A stretch of 64,000 nt of DNA from assembly GCF_000768705.1 (NCBI RefSeq), contig NZ_AVPJ01000010.1, positions 1 through 64,000 on the forward strand, written 5' to 3'. The position numbers and the translations under genes were made by a program. Below the pieces are notes generated by a model. That model made no database searches, was not told where the DNA came from, and was given only the letters and a program-made list of their open reading frames with translations. Each line of letters opens with the position of its first letter. The stretch's first letter is position 1. The stretch comes from Knoellia sinensis KCTC 19936. Lineage in GTDB: Bacteria > Actinomycetota > Actinomycetes > Actinomycetales > Dermatophilaceae. This document shows positions 14,708 through 27,545 of this stretch, in pieces.

Positions 14708-15643
14708 TCAGTCGACGAGACCCTCGAAGAGGATCGTCGAGAGGTAGCGCTCGCCGAAGCTCGGGAGGACCACGACGATCGTCTTGCCGGCGTTCTCGGG
14801 ACGGGTCGCGACCTGGTTGGCGGCGGCGAGCGCGGCGCCGGAGGAGATGCCGACGAGCAGGCCTTCCTGGGTCGCGGCCTTGCGGGCCCACTCCACGGAC
14901 GTGCCGGCGTTGATGTCGATGACCTCGTCATAGATCTCGGTGTTGAGGATCTCGGGGACGAAGTTGGCGCCGAGGCCCTGGATCTTGTGCGGGCCGGGAG
15001 CGCCGCCGTTGAGGATCGGGGACTCCTCGGGCTCGACGGCGATGATCTGGACCTCGGGCTTGCGCTCCTTGAGGACCTCGCCGACGCCGGTGATGGTGCC
15101 GCCGGTGCCGATGCCGGAGATGACGATGTCGACCTTGCCGTCGGTGTCGCGCCAGATCTCCTCGGCGGTGGTCTTGCGGTGGATCTCGGGGTTCGCGGCG
15201 TTGGCGAACTGGCGGGCGAGCACGGCGCCCTCGCGCTCGGCGACGATCTCTTCGGACTTCGCGACCGCACCCTTCATGCCCAGGGCAGGGTCGGTGAGGA
15301 CGAGCTCGGCGCCGTAGCCGCGCAGGAGCGCACGACGCTCCTTGGACATCGACTCGGGCATCGCCAGGACGACCTTGTAGCCGCGGGCGGCACCGACCAT
15401 CGCGAGCGCGATGCCGGTGTTGCCCGAGGTGGCCTCGACGATCGTGCCGCCCTTGGGGAGCTCACCGGAGGCCTCGGCAGCGTCGATGATGGCGACGCCG
15501 ATGCGGTCCTTGACCGAACTGGCCGGGCTGTAGAACTCGAGCTTCGCGGCGACCGTCGTGCCCTCGGGGGCGTCAATGATTCGGTTGATGCGAACGAGCG
15601 GCGTGTTGCCGACGGCCTGGGTGACGTCGTCGAGGATGGGCAC
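14708..15643 (-). CDS. cysK: Cysteine synthase A (O-acetylserine sulfhydrylase)
   Basis: A 311-residue PLP enzyme that makes cysteine from O-acetylserine and sulfide. The PLP lysine lies in SSVKDRIG, the substrate-binding loop is [13 protein letters not shown], and the phosphate-binding glycine loop is [11 protein letters not shown]. The C-terminus (YLSTILFEG) is typical. The start is GTG at 15643 with CGGAGAT upstream, giving the standard [17 protein letters not shown] beginning; a longer open frame to 15703 has no similarity. Promoter of the cysK-cysE operon lies in the AT-rich intergenic region upstream. Confidence 0.96.
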   Translation of the reverse strand: MPILDDVTQAVGNTPLVRINRIIDAPEGTTVAAKLEFYSPASSVKDRIGVAIIDAAEASGELPKGGTIVEATSGNTGIALAMVGAARGYKVVLAMPESMSKERRALLRGYGAELVLTDPALGMKGAVAKSEEIVAEREGAVLARQFANAANPEIHRKTTAEEIWRDTDGKVDIVISGIGTGGTITGVGEVLKERKPEVQIIAVEPEESPILNGGAPGPHKIQGLGANFVPEILNTEIYDEVIDINAGTSVEWARKAATQEGLLVGISSGAALAAANQVATRPENAGKTIVVVLPSFGERYLSTILFEGLVD

Positions 15644-15988
15644 TGGGATCTCCGTTGCTCTCGTGGCGCGCTCGGTGGCGCGCGATGGATCGGATGGCGC
15701 CAAGTCTGCCAGAGCGCCAACACGCGTTATGCATATAACAACATTGAGTTATATCGACACAAGGCCGTCTCGTATTCCCGCACAGGCAAGCGGCCTGACG
15801 AAGTCTCGGCAACCAGAAACCCTGGCGACGATCGCGCGCGAGCCGCACTACGGCATACGGGAAGGTCGGGACGGGATGGGAGCGGACGGTGACCGGCACA
15901 ACTCCCGCCTCGTGAGTCCTGACACAACTGCTGTGAGTGCCCTCTCGGAGGGGTATGCGAGCGCTTAGACGTCCGTAGACTCCCCAGC
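15644..15988. promoter_or_regulatory. Divergent intergenic region upstream of cysK
   Basis: A 345-bp gene-free region with a notable AT-rich patch at 15726-15760 in otherwise GC-rich DNA. It includes the inverted repeat GTTAT-GCAT-ATAAC (15726-15739) and a following AGTTATAT. This could be a cysK promoter/operator. One CGGCATAC octamer lies near 15853. Confidence 0.45.
15726..15739. promoter_or_regulatory. Candidate operator: GTTAT-GCAT-ATAAC inverted repeat
   Basis: Five-base arms GTTAT and ATAAC flank GCAT about 85 bp upstream of the cysK start. Such AT-rich dyads stand out in this GC content and suit a repressor site. The cognate regulator is unknown. Confidence 0.35.
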
Positions 15989-18900
15989 ATGTCCGCGCTC
16001 CAGATCGTCGCCGCCGCCATCTGCTTCCCGCTGATGCTCGTCGGGTTCGCCCTCCTCTTCCGTCAGATCGGGCGATTCGTCGCCCTCTACAAGATGGGAC
16101 AGGCCGACCCGCGTCGCACCAACGACCCGGGAGCGCGCACCTGGACGCTGCTCAAGGAGTTCCTCGGCCACACCCGCATGTCGCGGCTTCCGATCGTCGC
16201 GATCGCGCACTGGTTCACGGCGCTGTCGTTCCTCCTGCTCATCGGCACCCTCGTCAACGCCTTCGGCCAGCTCATCGAGCCGTCGTGGATCGTGCCGATC
16301 ATCGGGCACTTCCCGCCCTATGAGTGGATGGTCGAGTTCTTTGCGTGGACCGGCCTCATCGGCATCGTCGTGCTCATCGCGATCCGCCAGCTGAAGCACC
16401 CGCGCTCGGCGGCCGGCACTCAAGGGCGCCGCTCGCGCTTCTTCGGGTCGACATGGTGGCAGGCCTACTACGTCGAGTTCACGATCTTCGGCGTGACGAC
16501 CTGCATCCTGCTGCTGCGCACCCTCGAGGCTGCGCTCACCAAGATCGCCCACCCCGAGGAGAACCTGGCCCTCCACTTCCCCCTGACCAACTGGCTGTCG
16601 GGCATCTGGTCGGGCCTCTCGCTGGACGGCATCGAGCAGGCGATCGTCGTCGTCGCGTTCATCAAGATCCTGATCTCGTTCGCCTGGATGATCACCATCT
16701 CGCTCACGCCGACGATGGGTGTCGCGTGGCACCGCTTCCTGGCCTTCCCGAACATCTGGTTCAAGCGCGAGTCCTCCGGTGGCACCGCGCTCGGCAACCT
16801 CAAGCCGATGACGATGGGCGACGGCACGCCGTTCTCGATGGAGGCCATGGAGGCCCTTGAGGAGGTCGAGGACGCTCCCGAGCCCGTCCTCGGCGTCGGC
16901 AAGGTCGAGGACTTCACCTGGAAGGGCCTGCTCGACTTCTCCACCTGCACCGAATGCGGCCGCTGCCAGTCGCAGTGCCCCGCGTGGAACACCGAGAAGC
17001 CGCTCTCCCCCAAGCTGCTCATGATGACGCTGCGCGACCACGTCGACGCGAAGTCGCCGTGGATCCAGGCCTCCGAAGAGGCTCGCGCGTCCATGCCCTC
17101 GGCGCTGACGCAGTTCGCCGATATGCCGCTCATCGGCGGGACCGGCTACGACATCGACAGCCCGTTCACGGCCTACAACCCGCACGGCCCCGAGGCCGTC
17201 ATCGACGAGGACGTCCTCTGGTCCTGCACCACCTGCGGCGCCTGCGTCGAGCAGTGCCCCGTCGACATCGAGCACGTCGACCACATCGTCGACATGCGTC
17301 GCTACCAGACGCTCATCGAGTCGGCGTTCCCGTCCGAGCTCGGTGGCCTCTTCAAGAACCTCGAGTCCAAGGGCAACCCCTGGGGCATGGGTGCACGCGC
17401 CCGCCTCGACTGGGCGAAGGACCTGCCGTTCGAGGTCAAGATCCTCGGCAAGGACCTCGAGTCCGCCGAAGAGGTCGACTACCTCTTCTGGGTCGGCTGC
17501 GCCGGCGCCTATGAGGACCGCGCCAAGAAGACGACCCGCGCCGTGGCCGAACTGCTCGACACCGCTGGTGTGTCGTTCGCGGTCCTGGGCGACGGCGAAA
17601 CCTGCACCGGTGACTCCGCACGCCGCGCAGGCAACGAGATCCTCTTCTCGATGCTCGCCCAGCAGAACATCGAGACGATGGGTGAGCTCGGCGTCCAGAA
17701 GATCGTCGTCACCTGCGCCCACTGCTTCAACACGATCAAGAACGAGTACCCCGACCTGGGCGGCAAGTTCGAGGTCGTCCACCACACGCAGCTCCTCAAC
17801 CGCCTCGTGCGCGACAAGAAGCTCGTGCCGGTGGCGCGTCCCGCGGATGCCCCGGGCATGTCCTCGGCCAAGAACGCCGCGTCGACTGCTGCGACAGTGA
17901 CCTATCACGACCCGTGCTACCTCGGTCGCCACAACAACGTGTATGCCCCGCCGCGTGAGCTCATCGGCGCCCTCCCGGGTGTCGAGCTGCGCGAGATGGA
18001 GCGCTCCAAGGAGAAGTCCTTCTGCTGTGGCGCCGGTGGTGCCCGCATGTGGATGGAGGAGAAGCTCGGTTCGCGCATCAACATGAACCGCACCGAGGAG
18101 GCTCTCGCCACCGGTGCCGAGCGCATCGCCATCGGTTGCCCGTTCTGCCGCGTGATGATCTCGGATGGCCTGACGGCCAAGCAGTCCGAAGGTGTCGGCG
18201 AGGACGTCGAGGTCGTCGACGTCGCGCAGATGCTGCTGGCTGCGGTGCGTCGCGGTCAGGACTCCGAGGTTGTCGAGGCTGGGTCCGTGGACGAGCCGGC
18301 TGCCGCTGCGGTCGCCGCCGAGTCCGCCTCGTATGCCGGTCAGTCCGGTTCCGCTCTGACCGCCGGTGCCGCTGTGGCTGGCGCTACTGCTGGCGCTGCG
18401 GGGGCTGGTACGGCAAGCGAGGCCTCAACAGGTAGCGCCCAGGAGAGTGCCTTTGCTCCCGCTGGTGAAGCAAAGGCGCCTGCCCCGGCCGCTGCTGAGG
18501 CCGACCCCTGGGACGAGCCGGCCGCTGCCGCCCCGGCCGCTGCCGCTCCGGCTGCTGCTGAGGCAGACCCGTGGGACGAGCCCGCCGCCGCCCCGGCTGC
18601 TCCAGCTGCTCCGGCTGCTGCCGAGGCAGACCCGTGGGACGAGCCGGCCGCTGCCGCTCCGGCTGCTGCTGAGGCAGACCCGTGGGACGAGCCCGCCGCC
18701 GCCCCGGCTGCTCCAGCTGCTCCGGCTGCTGCCGAGGCAGACCCGTGGGACGAGCCGGCCGCTGCCGCTCCGGCTGCTGCTGAGGCAGACCCGTGGGACG
18801 AGCCCGCCGCCGCCCCGGCTGCTCCAGCTGCTCCGGCTGCTGCCGAGGCAGACCCGTGGGACGAGCCGGCCGCTGCCGCTCCGGCTGCTGCTGAGGCAGA

Positions 18901-19756
18901 CCCGTGGGACGAGCCCGCCGCCGCCCCGGCTGCTCCAGCTGCTCCGGCTGCTGCCGAGGCAGACCCGTGGGACGAGCCGGCCGCTGCGGCTCCGGCTGCC
19001 ACCGAGGCGGACCCGTGGGACGAGCCCGCCGCTGCCGCACCGGCCGCGAAGACCGAGGCGCCCGCTGCTCCGGCTGAGGCCGACCCCTGGGACGAGCCCG
19101 CCGACGCTGCTCCGGCTGCTGCTGAACCTGCTGCCGCTGCTCCGGCAGCCAGCGACGACGTCGACCCCTGGGACGAGCCCGCCAACGCTGCTCCGGCCGT
19201 ATCCGAAGCAAAGACCACGAACGTGGAGACCGAAGCACCTGCCGCTCCTGCGGCCAGCGACGACGTCGACCCCTGGGACGAACCCGCCACGGTGACCGAG
19301 AAGGCTGCTGCATCCGAAGGTGCGCCGAGCCCGGAGAAACTCGAGGACGCCGCCGCCGCTTCGACGGATGACGTCGCCACGTCAGCTGAGACCGCCACCC
19401 CCTCGGCGACGGCCGTCCAGGACGACCTCTTCTCGGCCCCGGACCCGTGGGACGACGCCAGCGCGCCCACCGAGCCCGCCACGGCGACGACCGACGGGAC
19501 GCCTGAGGCTGCAACCGACGAGGCTTCAACTGAGGTTTCGGACACCGCGCCCGCGGAGGTGCCCGAGCCCGTCGAGGCGATCGAGACCGAAGCCGCTGCC
19601 GAGGTCGAAGCCGACGTCGACGCCGAGTCCACGTCCGTCGCTGACGCTGAGGCCGACGCCCACGATGAGGCGAAGACGAAGGCCAAGGCTGAGGAGCCGG
19701 CTGCACCCGTTGCCAACGCGGACGACCTGCTCAACGCGCCCGACCCCTGGGACTGA
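15989..19756 (+). CDS. Hdr/GlpC-like membrane Fe-S oxidoreductase with DPWDEP-repeat tail
   Basis: A 1255-residue protein. Residues 1-250 contain several membrane segments (nitrate-reductase-gamma-like). Two 4Fe-4S motifs follow, CTECGRCQSQCP (about 319) and CTTCGACVEQCP (about 413). Two cysteine-rich CCG-type domains come next (FWVGCAGAYEDR, and later DPCYLGRHNN with FCCGAGG). This is the domain order of actinobacterial heterodisulfide-reductase-related proteins such as M. tuberculosis Rv0338c, thought to move electrons between a soluble donor and membrane quinone. From about residue 838 the tail is Ala/Pro/Glu-rich with 13 DPWDEP copies, then DPWDD, ending exactly in DPWD. Only the tail is unusual. 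A strong terminator follows. Confidence 0.88.
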   Translation: MSALQIVAAAICFPLMLVGFALLFRQIGRFVALYKMGQADPRRTNDPGARTWTLLKEFLGHTRMSRLPIVAIAHWFTALSFLLLIGTLVNAFGQLIEPSWIVPIIGHFPPYEWMVEFFAWTGLIGIVVLIAIRQLKHPRSAAGTQGRRSRFFGSTWWQAYYVEFTIFGVTTCILLLRTLEAALTKIAHPEENLALHFPLTNWLSGIWSGLSLDGIEQAIVVVAFIKILISFAWMITISLTPTMGVAWHRFLAFPNIWFKRESSGGTALGNLKPMTMGDGTPFSMEAMEALEEVEDAPEPVLGVGKVEDFTWKGLLDFSTCTECGRCQSQCPAWNTEKPLSPKLLMMTLRDHVDAKSPWIQASEEARASMPSALTQFADMPLIGGTGYDIDSPFTAYNPHGPEAVIDEDVLWSCTTCGACVEQCPVDIEHVDHIVDMRRYQTLIESAFPSELGGLFKNLESKGNPWGMGARARLDWAKDLPFEVKILGKDLESAEEVDYLFWVGCAGAYEDRAKKTTRAVAELLDTAGVSFAVLGDGETCTGDSARRAGNEILFSMLAQQNIETMGELGVQKIVVTCAHCFNTIKNEYPDLGGKFEVVHHTQLLNRLVRDKKLVPVARPADAPGMSSAKNAASTAATVTYHDPCYLGRHNNVYAPPRELIGALPGVELREMERSKEKSFCCGAGGARMWMEEKLGSRINMNRTEEALATGAERIAIGCPFCRVMISDGLTAKQSEGVGEDVEVVDVAQMLLAAVRRGQDSEVVEAGSVDEPAAAAVAAESASYAGQSGSALTAGAAVAGATAGAAGAGTASEASTGSAQESAFAPAGEAKAPAPAAAEADPWDEPAAAAPAAAAPAAAEADPWDEPAAAPAAPAAPAAAEADPWDEPAAAAPAAAEADPWDEPAAAPAAPAAPAAAEADPWDEPAAAAPAAAEADPWDEPAAAPAAPAAPAAAEADPWDEPAAAAPAAAEADPWDEPAAAPAAPAAPAAAEADPWDEPAAAAPAATEADPWDEPAAAAPAAKTEAPAAPAEADPWDEPADAAPAAAEPAAAAPAASDDVDPWDEPANAAPAVSEAKTTNVETEAPAAPAASDDVDPWDEPATVTEKAAASEGAPSPEKLEDAAAASTDDVATSAETATPSATAVQDDLFSAPDPWDDASAPTEPATATTDGTPEAATDEASTEVSDTAPAEVPEPVEAIETEAAAEVEADVDAESTSVADAEADAHDEAKTKAKAEEPAAPVANADDLLNAPDPWD
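18551..18994 (+). repeat. Four 111-bp tandem repeats encoding paired EADPWDEP units
   Basis: Near-identical 111-bp units (37 codons) begin at 18551, 18662, 18773 and 18884. Each carries two DPWDEP motifs separated by Ala/Pro spacers. The near identity at DNA level suggests recent expansion by slippage or unequal recombination. Confidence 0.9.
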
Positions 19757-19770
19757 TCGAATCCAGCCGC

Positions 19771-19807
19771 AGATGGCCCCGCCGACCTCACGTCGGCGGG
19801 GCCATCT
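19771..19807 (+). terminator. Strong terminator after the Fe-S oxidoreductase
   Basis: A perfect 16-bp stem, AGATGGCCCCGCCGAC (19771-19786) and its complement (19792-19807), has a 5-nt loop CTCAC. It begins 15 nt after the stop and is followed by GCTTTCC. Confidence 0.85.
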
Positions 19808-19954
19808 GCTTTCCTGGCGTGCACCGACTCAAGGCCCGTGCACCGTGAGCGGCAAAGTCGGTGTCTCCCGCCGCGACCCCGCCACCCACGCTCGAACCAG
19901 GCGTTTGCCGCACTGTGCCCGCATCCCCGCCAGCCAGCGAATCCCGTCGAGCAA

Positions 19955-19998
19955 AGATGGGGTCAGGCGCGCAACATACTGCGCGTCTGGCCCCATCT
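19955..19998 (-). terminator. Hairpin terminator after thiE
   Basis: A 19-bp stem with two G-U type mismatches (AGATGGGGTCAGGCGCGCA at 19955-19973 with its partner at 19980-19998) lies 13 bp beyond the thiE stop on the minus strand. Confidence 0.6.
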
Positions 19999-20011
19999 GA
20001 GCCCCACGAAA

Positions 20012-20674
20012 TCAGACCGAACCCTGCTCCCCGCGATCCCACTCGGCCAACAGCGACCGTGCCACCAGCTCCGGCTCAGCGGCATCCATCACCTCGCGCA
20101 CGACCGCGACCCCAGCTACCCCCGTGCCTGCGAGCTCGGCGACATCTGCCCGCCGCACGTCGCCGATCGCCACGACGGGCAGGGACGTGAGAGCTGCAAG
20201 AGCGACATATCCATCGAGCCCGACGGGCGGACGACCGACACTCTTGGTCGGCGTCGGGCGGAACGGCCCCGCGCCCAGGTAGTCGGGCCTCGACGGCCCC
20301 CGCCGCGACTCAGCCTCGCGCACGAAGTTCGCAGTCCCTGCAGTGAGCCCGACCAGCGCATCAGCACCGAGCATCGCCCGGGCGTCCCGGACCGCCACGT
20401 CGCGCTGGCCGAGGTGCACGCCATGAACCCGGGCGCCCATGCGTCGGGCCGCCCAGGCCACGTCGACCCGGTCGTTGACGATGACCCGTGTCGAGGGCGC
20501 AGCCGAAGCAACGGAGTCGGCCACACGGCATACGAGATCGAGCAGGTCGGCCGCGAGCAGGTCCTTCGCGCGCACCTGAACGATCCCGGCACCCGCCCGC
20601 GCGGCGGCAGCAGCCGCCGCCACGGTGTCAGCACCCGACCCCGACGTCACGAGGTGCAGCCGCCAGTCGATCAT
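20012..20674 (-). CDS. thiE: Thiamine-phosphate synthase
   Basis: A 220-residue TIM-barrel enzyme that joins HMP-PP and thiazole phosphate to thiamine phosphate. Family segments are GIVQVRAKDL, VIVNDRVDVAWAARRMGARVHGVHLGQRD, YLGAGPFRPTPTK and PVVAIGDV. The last gene of the thiamine operon, it overlaps thiM by 4 nt (ATG at 20674 over the thiM TGA). A second ATG six bases earlier (20680) is also possible. Confidence 0.93.
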   Translation of the reverse strand: MIDWRLHLVTSGSGADTVAAAAAAARAGAGIVQVRAKDLLAADLLDLVCRVADSVASAAPSTRVIVNDRVDVAWAARRMGARVHGVHLGQRDVAVRDARAMLGADALVGLTAGTANFVREAESRRGPSRPDYLGAGPFRPTPTKSVGRPPVGLDGYVALAALTSLPVVAIGDVRRADVAELAGTGVAGVAVVREVMDAAEPELVARSLLAEWDRGEQGSV

Positions 20675-21481
20675 TCGCATGTCAACCGCGCCCGGAGGGC
20701 GACCTCCCCGGAGCTGACAGCGTTGAGCTCGTCGAGCAACCGGATCCTGAACGACCCCGGCCCGGCCGCATTCGCCGCCGCTCGCTCGGACGCCACCGTG
20801 AGCAGAGCCGTGGCGGCAACCACGGCTACGACGCCTGCCACATCGTCCAAGCCGACCATGGCCGCGGAGAGCGCTCCGAGGAGGCATCCGGTTCCGCTGA
20901 CCTGGGTGAGCAAGGGGTGCCCGTTGGCGACGCGCACCTCCTGCCGCCCATCGGTCACCAGGTCGACGGCACCAGAGACAGCCACGACACAGCCGTGCGC
21001 TCTGGAGATGTCCCGTGCCGCCACGACAGCAGCATCGGGCGTGATCGTCGAGTCCGCCCCACGTCCGACATGACCTCCCCCGGCGCCGAGCGCCAGGGTG
21101 AGAACTTCCGACGCATTGCCGCGCACCGCGGTGGGAGCCAACGCAACAAGTTCCCGCGCCAACGGAGTGCGCACCGGCGCCAGCCCAATGGCCGTCGGAT
21201 CGAGAACCCACGGTATGCCGTGTGCCACTGCCGCTTCGACGCTCGGCTTGATCGCCTCCCGCGCGTCGTTGTTGAGCGAACCAAGGTTCACGAGAAGGGC
21301 ATTCGCGATCGGAACCAGAGTGGGCGCCTCGGCGCGCGTGGACGTGAGCATGGGACGAGCGCCCGCGGCGAGGAGTCCGTCGGCGACGAGACCTTGGGTC
21401 GCCGTTCCGGTGATGCCGTGGACGAGGGGCGCGCGGTCGCGGAGACTCGCGACCGCGCGCTCGATCCCGTCCCGAAGGGCT

Positions 21482-21489
<8 letters not shown>
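20671..21489 (-). CDS. thiM: Hydroxyethylthiazole kinase
   Basis: A 272-residue ribokinase-like enzyme that phosphorylates 4-methyl-5-(2-hydroxyethyl)thiazole in thiazole salvage. Motifs include PLVHGITGTATQGLVADGLLAAGARPML, VLDPTAIG, RGNASEVLTLA and the anion-hole/catalytic stretch QVSGTGCLLGA. The GTG at 21489 overlaps the transporter stop by 8 nt. With thiC, thiE and thiD nearby, pyrimidine is made de novo. No thiG/thiS/thiF is in the window, so thiazole may be salvaged or made elsewhere. Confidence 0.92.
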
Positions 21490-24766
<3,277 letters not shown>

Positions 24767-24801
24767 TGTGCCCACCGTAGCGGCCCGTTAGGTTGTCGTT
24801 C

Positions 24802-25710
24802 ATGCCACCCCCTCCGGTCACCTCCCGGTCACTTCCTTCGTATGCCGTGAGTTCCGTTGCAGGACAAGGGAACCGAGCGCAGGTGGTGGGCTTGTCCATC
24901 GCGGGAAGCGACCCTTCGGGGGGTGCCGGGATCCAGGCTGACCTCAAGACGTTTGCCGCCCTTGGGGCCTACGGCACGACGGTCGTCACCGCGCTCACTG
25001 CACAGTCGACGACCGGCGTGACGGGGGTCCATCCGGTGCCCGCGCAGTTCGTCCGCGAGCAGCTCGAGACCCTGCTCGACGACGTTCCCGTCGACGCCGT
25101 GAAGGTTGGCATGCTCGGTTCGGCCGAGGTCGTCGACGTGGTGGCGTCAGTGTTGGGTGAGCACCCTGCGTTGGTCGCGGTGGTCGACGGGGCGGGCGTG
25201 CAGGTGCCGATCGTGCTCGATCCCGTGATGGTCTCCACGTCGGGGTCGCGGCTGCTGGAGCCCGAAGCCGAGGACGCGCTGCGGCGCCTTCTGCGAATCG
25301 CCGACGTCGTGACGCCGAATCTGCCCGAGGCTGCGGTGCTCCTGGGGGCCGAGTCGGCCCGGGACCTTGCGGAGATGCGAGCCCAAGCCGCCGCACTCCA
25401 CGATCTGGGCGCGCGACGGGTGCTCCTCAAGGGCGGCCACCTCGACGGGCCGGAGTCGGTCGACGTGTGGAGCGACGCGGAGAGCGGCGAGGTCGTGGAA
25501 CTCACGAGCCGCCGCGTCCGCACCGCCAACACCCACGGGACAGGCTGCACGCTCAGCTCGGCGATCGCCGCCCTGCGCCCACGACACGACGAGTGGCTGC
25601 CTGCGGTGCGAGCCGCGAAGGACTACCTCACCGGCGCCCTCGAGCACGCCGACGACCTCACCATCGGCGCGGGGCCAGGCCCCGTGAACCACGCCTGGCT
25701 CATCGACTGA
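24802..25710 (+). CDS. thiD: Bifunctional hydroxymethylpyrimidine/phosphomethylpyrimidine kinase
   Basis: A 302-residue ribokinase-fold enzyme that phosphorylates HMP and HMP-P. Motifs are GLSIAGSDPSGGAGIQADLKTF near the N-terminus, VKVGMLG, VLDPVMVSTSG, TPNLPEA and the catalytic NTHGTGCTLSSAIAA. The ATG at 24802 is used; a TTG at 24793 is possible. It is divergent from the riboswitch-controlled operon, so this copy is not behind the same riboswitch. Confidence 0.94.
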   Translation: MPPPPVTSRSLPSYAVSSVAGQGNRAQVVGLSIAGSDPSGGAGIQADLKTFAALGAYGTTVVTALTAQSTTGVTGVHPVPAQFVREQLETLLDDVPVDAVKVGMLGSAEVVDVVASVLGEHPALVAVVDGAGVQVPIVLDPVMVSTSGSRLLEPEAEDALRRLLRIADVVTPNLPEAAVLLGAESARDLAEMRAQAAALHDLGARRVLLKGGHLDGPESVDVWSDAESGEVVELTSRRVRTANTHGTGCTLSSAIAALRPRHDEWLPAVRAAKDYLTGALEHADDLTIGAGPGPVNHAWLID

Positions 25711-25731
25711 CCCACCGCGCGACTGAACCCC

Positions 25732-25807
25732 CGACTTTGTGCCCCAATGGGACACGCTTCGTCGGCCGAAGGCCTCCTTCAGCGTGTCCCATTGGGGCAC
25801 AAAGTCG
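25732..25807. terminator. Long bidirectional hairpin between thiD and the osmoprotectant operon
   Basis: Perfect 27-bp arms at 25732-25758 and 25781-25807 enclose 22 nt that themselves contain GGCCGAAGGCC. It sits between converging genes, ending 15 bp from the stop of the minus-strand gene. The core GCCCCAATGGGACACG is reminiscent of the CCCAATtGGACg element elsewhere in the window. Confidence 0.85.
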
Positions 25808-25821
25808 AACTGTGGGTGAAG

Positions 25822-26742
25822 TCAGCCGAGGTTGTTGTCCTTGAGGAACTGGGCCGCGACGTCCTTGGCGTCCTTCTTGTCGACGACCGTCTGCTTGAGC
25901 AGACCCGAGACGATCTCGGTCGTCAGAGCCTTCGAGACCGGGTCGAGCGCCGGCGCGAACTGCTCGGCGTTGTCCTTGGCGACGAGCGGCACGATGTTCT
26001 GCGACCCGAAGAGCTTCTGGGGGTCCTCGAGGGAGACGAACCCGTTCTCGGCGATCGACGGGTCTGTCGTGAAGATGTTGGCCGCGTCGACCTGACCGTT
26101 CTTGAGCGCCTGGACGAGCGCCTGGCCCGTGAGCGGGCGGAAGGACCCGAAGGTCACGCCATAGGTCGCCGTGAGACCGGGGATGCCCTGCGGTCGCTTC
26201 TCGAACTCCGGCGGAGCCCCGAGGGACAGGTCACCCGCGTGGGCCTTGAGGTCGCCGATGGCCTTGAGCTGGTGCTCATCGGCCGTCGCCTTGGTCACGA
26301 CGATCGAGTCGTTGTCCTCTGCTGCCGACTTCTCGAGCAGCGCGAACTCAGCGGGGATGAGCCCCTGCACCGCCGTGTAGACCTTCTCGGGGTCGGTCTC
26401 CTTGAAGTTCTTGTCATAGAAGAAGCCGAGGGCTCCCGTGTACTCCGGGATGGCCTGGATCGAGCCGTCCTCAAGGGCCTTGAGATAGATCTCGCGGGAG
26501 CCGATGCGGGGCTTGGTGGTGGCGTTGATGCCCTTGGCCTTGAGTGCGCCGGCATAGATCTCGGCGAGCAACTCGGACTCGGGGAAGTCTGCGGAACCGA
26601 TGACGACCTCGGCACCGGTTGCGGCGCCGCTACCCGTGGGCGAAGGCGAGTCGGTCGACAGCGGGTCGCCGCCACCGCCGCACGCCGACAGGCCCAGGAT
26701 GGCTGCAGTGGAGAGAGCGAGAACGGTGGTCATGCGCTTCAT
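25822..26742 (-). CDS. Glycine betaine/osmoprotectant ABC transporter substrate-binding lipoprotein
   Basis: A 306-residue OpuAC/ProX-type binding protein. A lipoprotein signal ends in LGLSAC, lipidating the Cys. The mature part starts EVVIGSADFPESELLAEIYAGALKAKG and contains IQAIPEYTGALGFFYD, as in QAT-family binding proteins for betaine, choline or carnitine. The C-terminal VAAQFLKDNNLG is also family-typical. It is the last gene of a four-gene operon (ATPase, permease, permease, binding protein). The ATG at 26742 overlaps the upstream permease stop. Confidence 0.9.
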   Translation of the reverse strand: MKRMTTVLALSTAAILGLSACGGGGDPLSTDSPSPTGSGAATGAEVVIGSADFPESELLAEIYAGALKAKGINATTKPRIGSREIYLKALEDGSIQAIPEYTGALGFFYDKNFKETDPEKVYTAVQGLIPAEFALLEKSAAEDNDSIVVTKATADEHQLKAIGDLKAHAGDLSLGAPPEFEKRPQGIPGLTATYGVTFGSFRPLTGQALVQALKNGQVDAANIFTTDPSIAENGFVSLEDPQKLFGSQNIVPLVAKDNAEQFAPALDPVSKALTTEIVSGLLKQTVVDKKDAKDVAAQFLKDNNLG

Positions 26743-27545
26743 GAGGGGATCCTTCGATTGGTTTCGGGCAGGACAGGCTCAGAGCGGGAAGGCTCGCCAT
26801 TCGATGCAACCTCAGCATCGACCGCTGACATTCCGCGTCGACGGGACCGAGTTCGGCTGGCGCGAGTGGAGTCCACGGTGAGGCCAGGACTCACGACGGC
26901 TCGCTGCACGAGGGCGAGGAGTCCGTCGACGAGGAGTGCGAGCACCGAGACGACGACCGCCCCGCCTGCCGTGGAGACGTAGTCGCCGGTCTTGATCCCG
27001 TCGATGAGGTAGCGCCCGAGTCCGCCGAGTCCGATGTAGGCCGCGACCGTCGCCGTGGCGATGACCTGGAGGAAGGCGGAACGGAGCCCCGACAGGATGA
27101 GTGGCAGGGCGTTGGGGATCTCGACCTGCCGCACCACCTCGAGGCCTCGCATCCCCATCCCGCGGGCAGCGTCACGGGTGGCGGGATCGACAGCCTCGAC
27201 GCCGGCATACACGCCGGAAAGGATCGGCGGGATCACGAGGATGACGAGAACGATGATGCTGGGGATGAGGAACGCGAGGTCCGACTGGATCTTCGGCCCG
27301 AGCCACAGGGCCATGGCGAAGAGCAGACCCAGCGTCGGGACGGCTCGCAGGGAGTTCGCCACGGAGACGAGCCATCGGGCGCGCCCGGTGTGACCGACCC
27401 ACAGCCCCAAGGGAATCGCGATGAGGCTGGCGAGAGCGACGGCGAGCAGGGAATACCAGAGGTGCTCGATGATCCGAGCCCCAAGCCCGCTGTCCCCAGA
27501 CCATGTGTCCGACGACCTGAGCCACTCGAGGATGGCGGCGATCAT
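26739..27545 (-). CDS. Osmoprotectant ABC transporter permease
   Basis: A 268-residue inner-membrane permease of the OpuB/OpuC type with about six membrane segments and the EAA-like loop VEAVDPATRDAARGMGMRGLEVVRQVEIPNALP. A hydrophilic C-terminal tail of about 45 residues rich in Arg/Ser (TRASRTRSRRRG) is longer than usual. The ATG at 27545 overlaps the stop of the preceding permease. It should pair with the other permease as a heterodimer. Confidence 0.88.
   Translation of the reverse strand: MIAAILEWLRSSDTWSGDSGLGARIIEHLWYSLLAVALASLIAIPLGLWVGHTGRARWLVSVANSLRAVPTLGLLFAMALWLGPKIQSDLAFLIPSIIVLVILVIPPILSGVYAGVEAVDPATRDAARGMGMRGLEVVRQVEIPNALPLILSGLRSAFLQVIATATVAAYIGLGGLGRYLIDGIKTGDYVSTAGGAVVVSVLALLVDGLLALVQRAVVSPGLTVDSTRASRTRSRRRGMSAVDAEVASNGEPSRSEPVLPETNRRIPS

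Noticed and set aside
15965-17932. A 655-residue minus-strand frame opposite the Fe-S oxidoreductase
   Set aside because: Fe-S motifs and TM segments are on the plus strand; the antisense translation is charged and low complexity.
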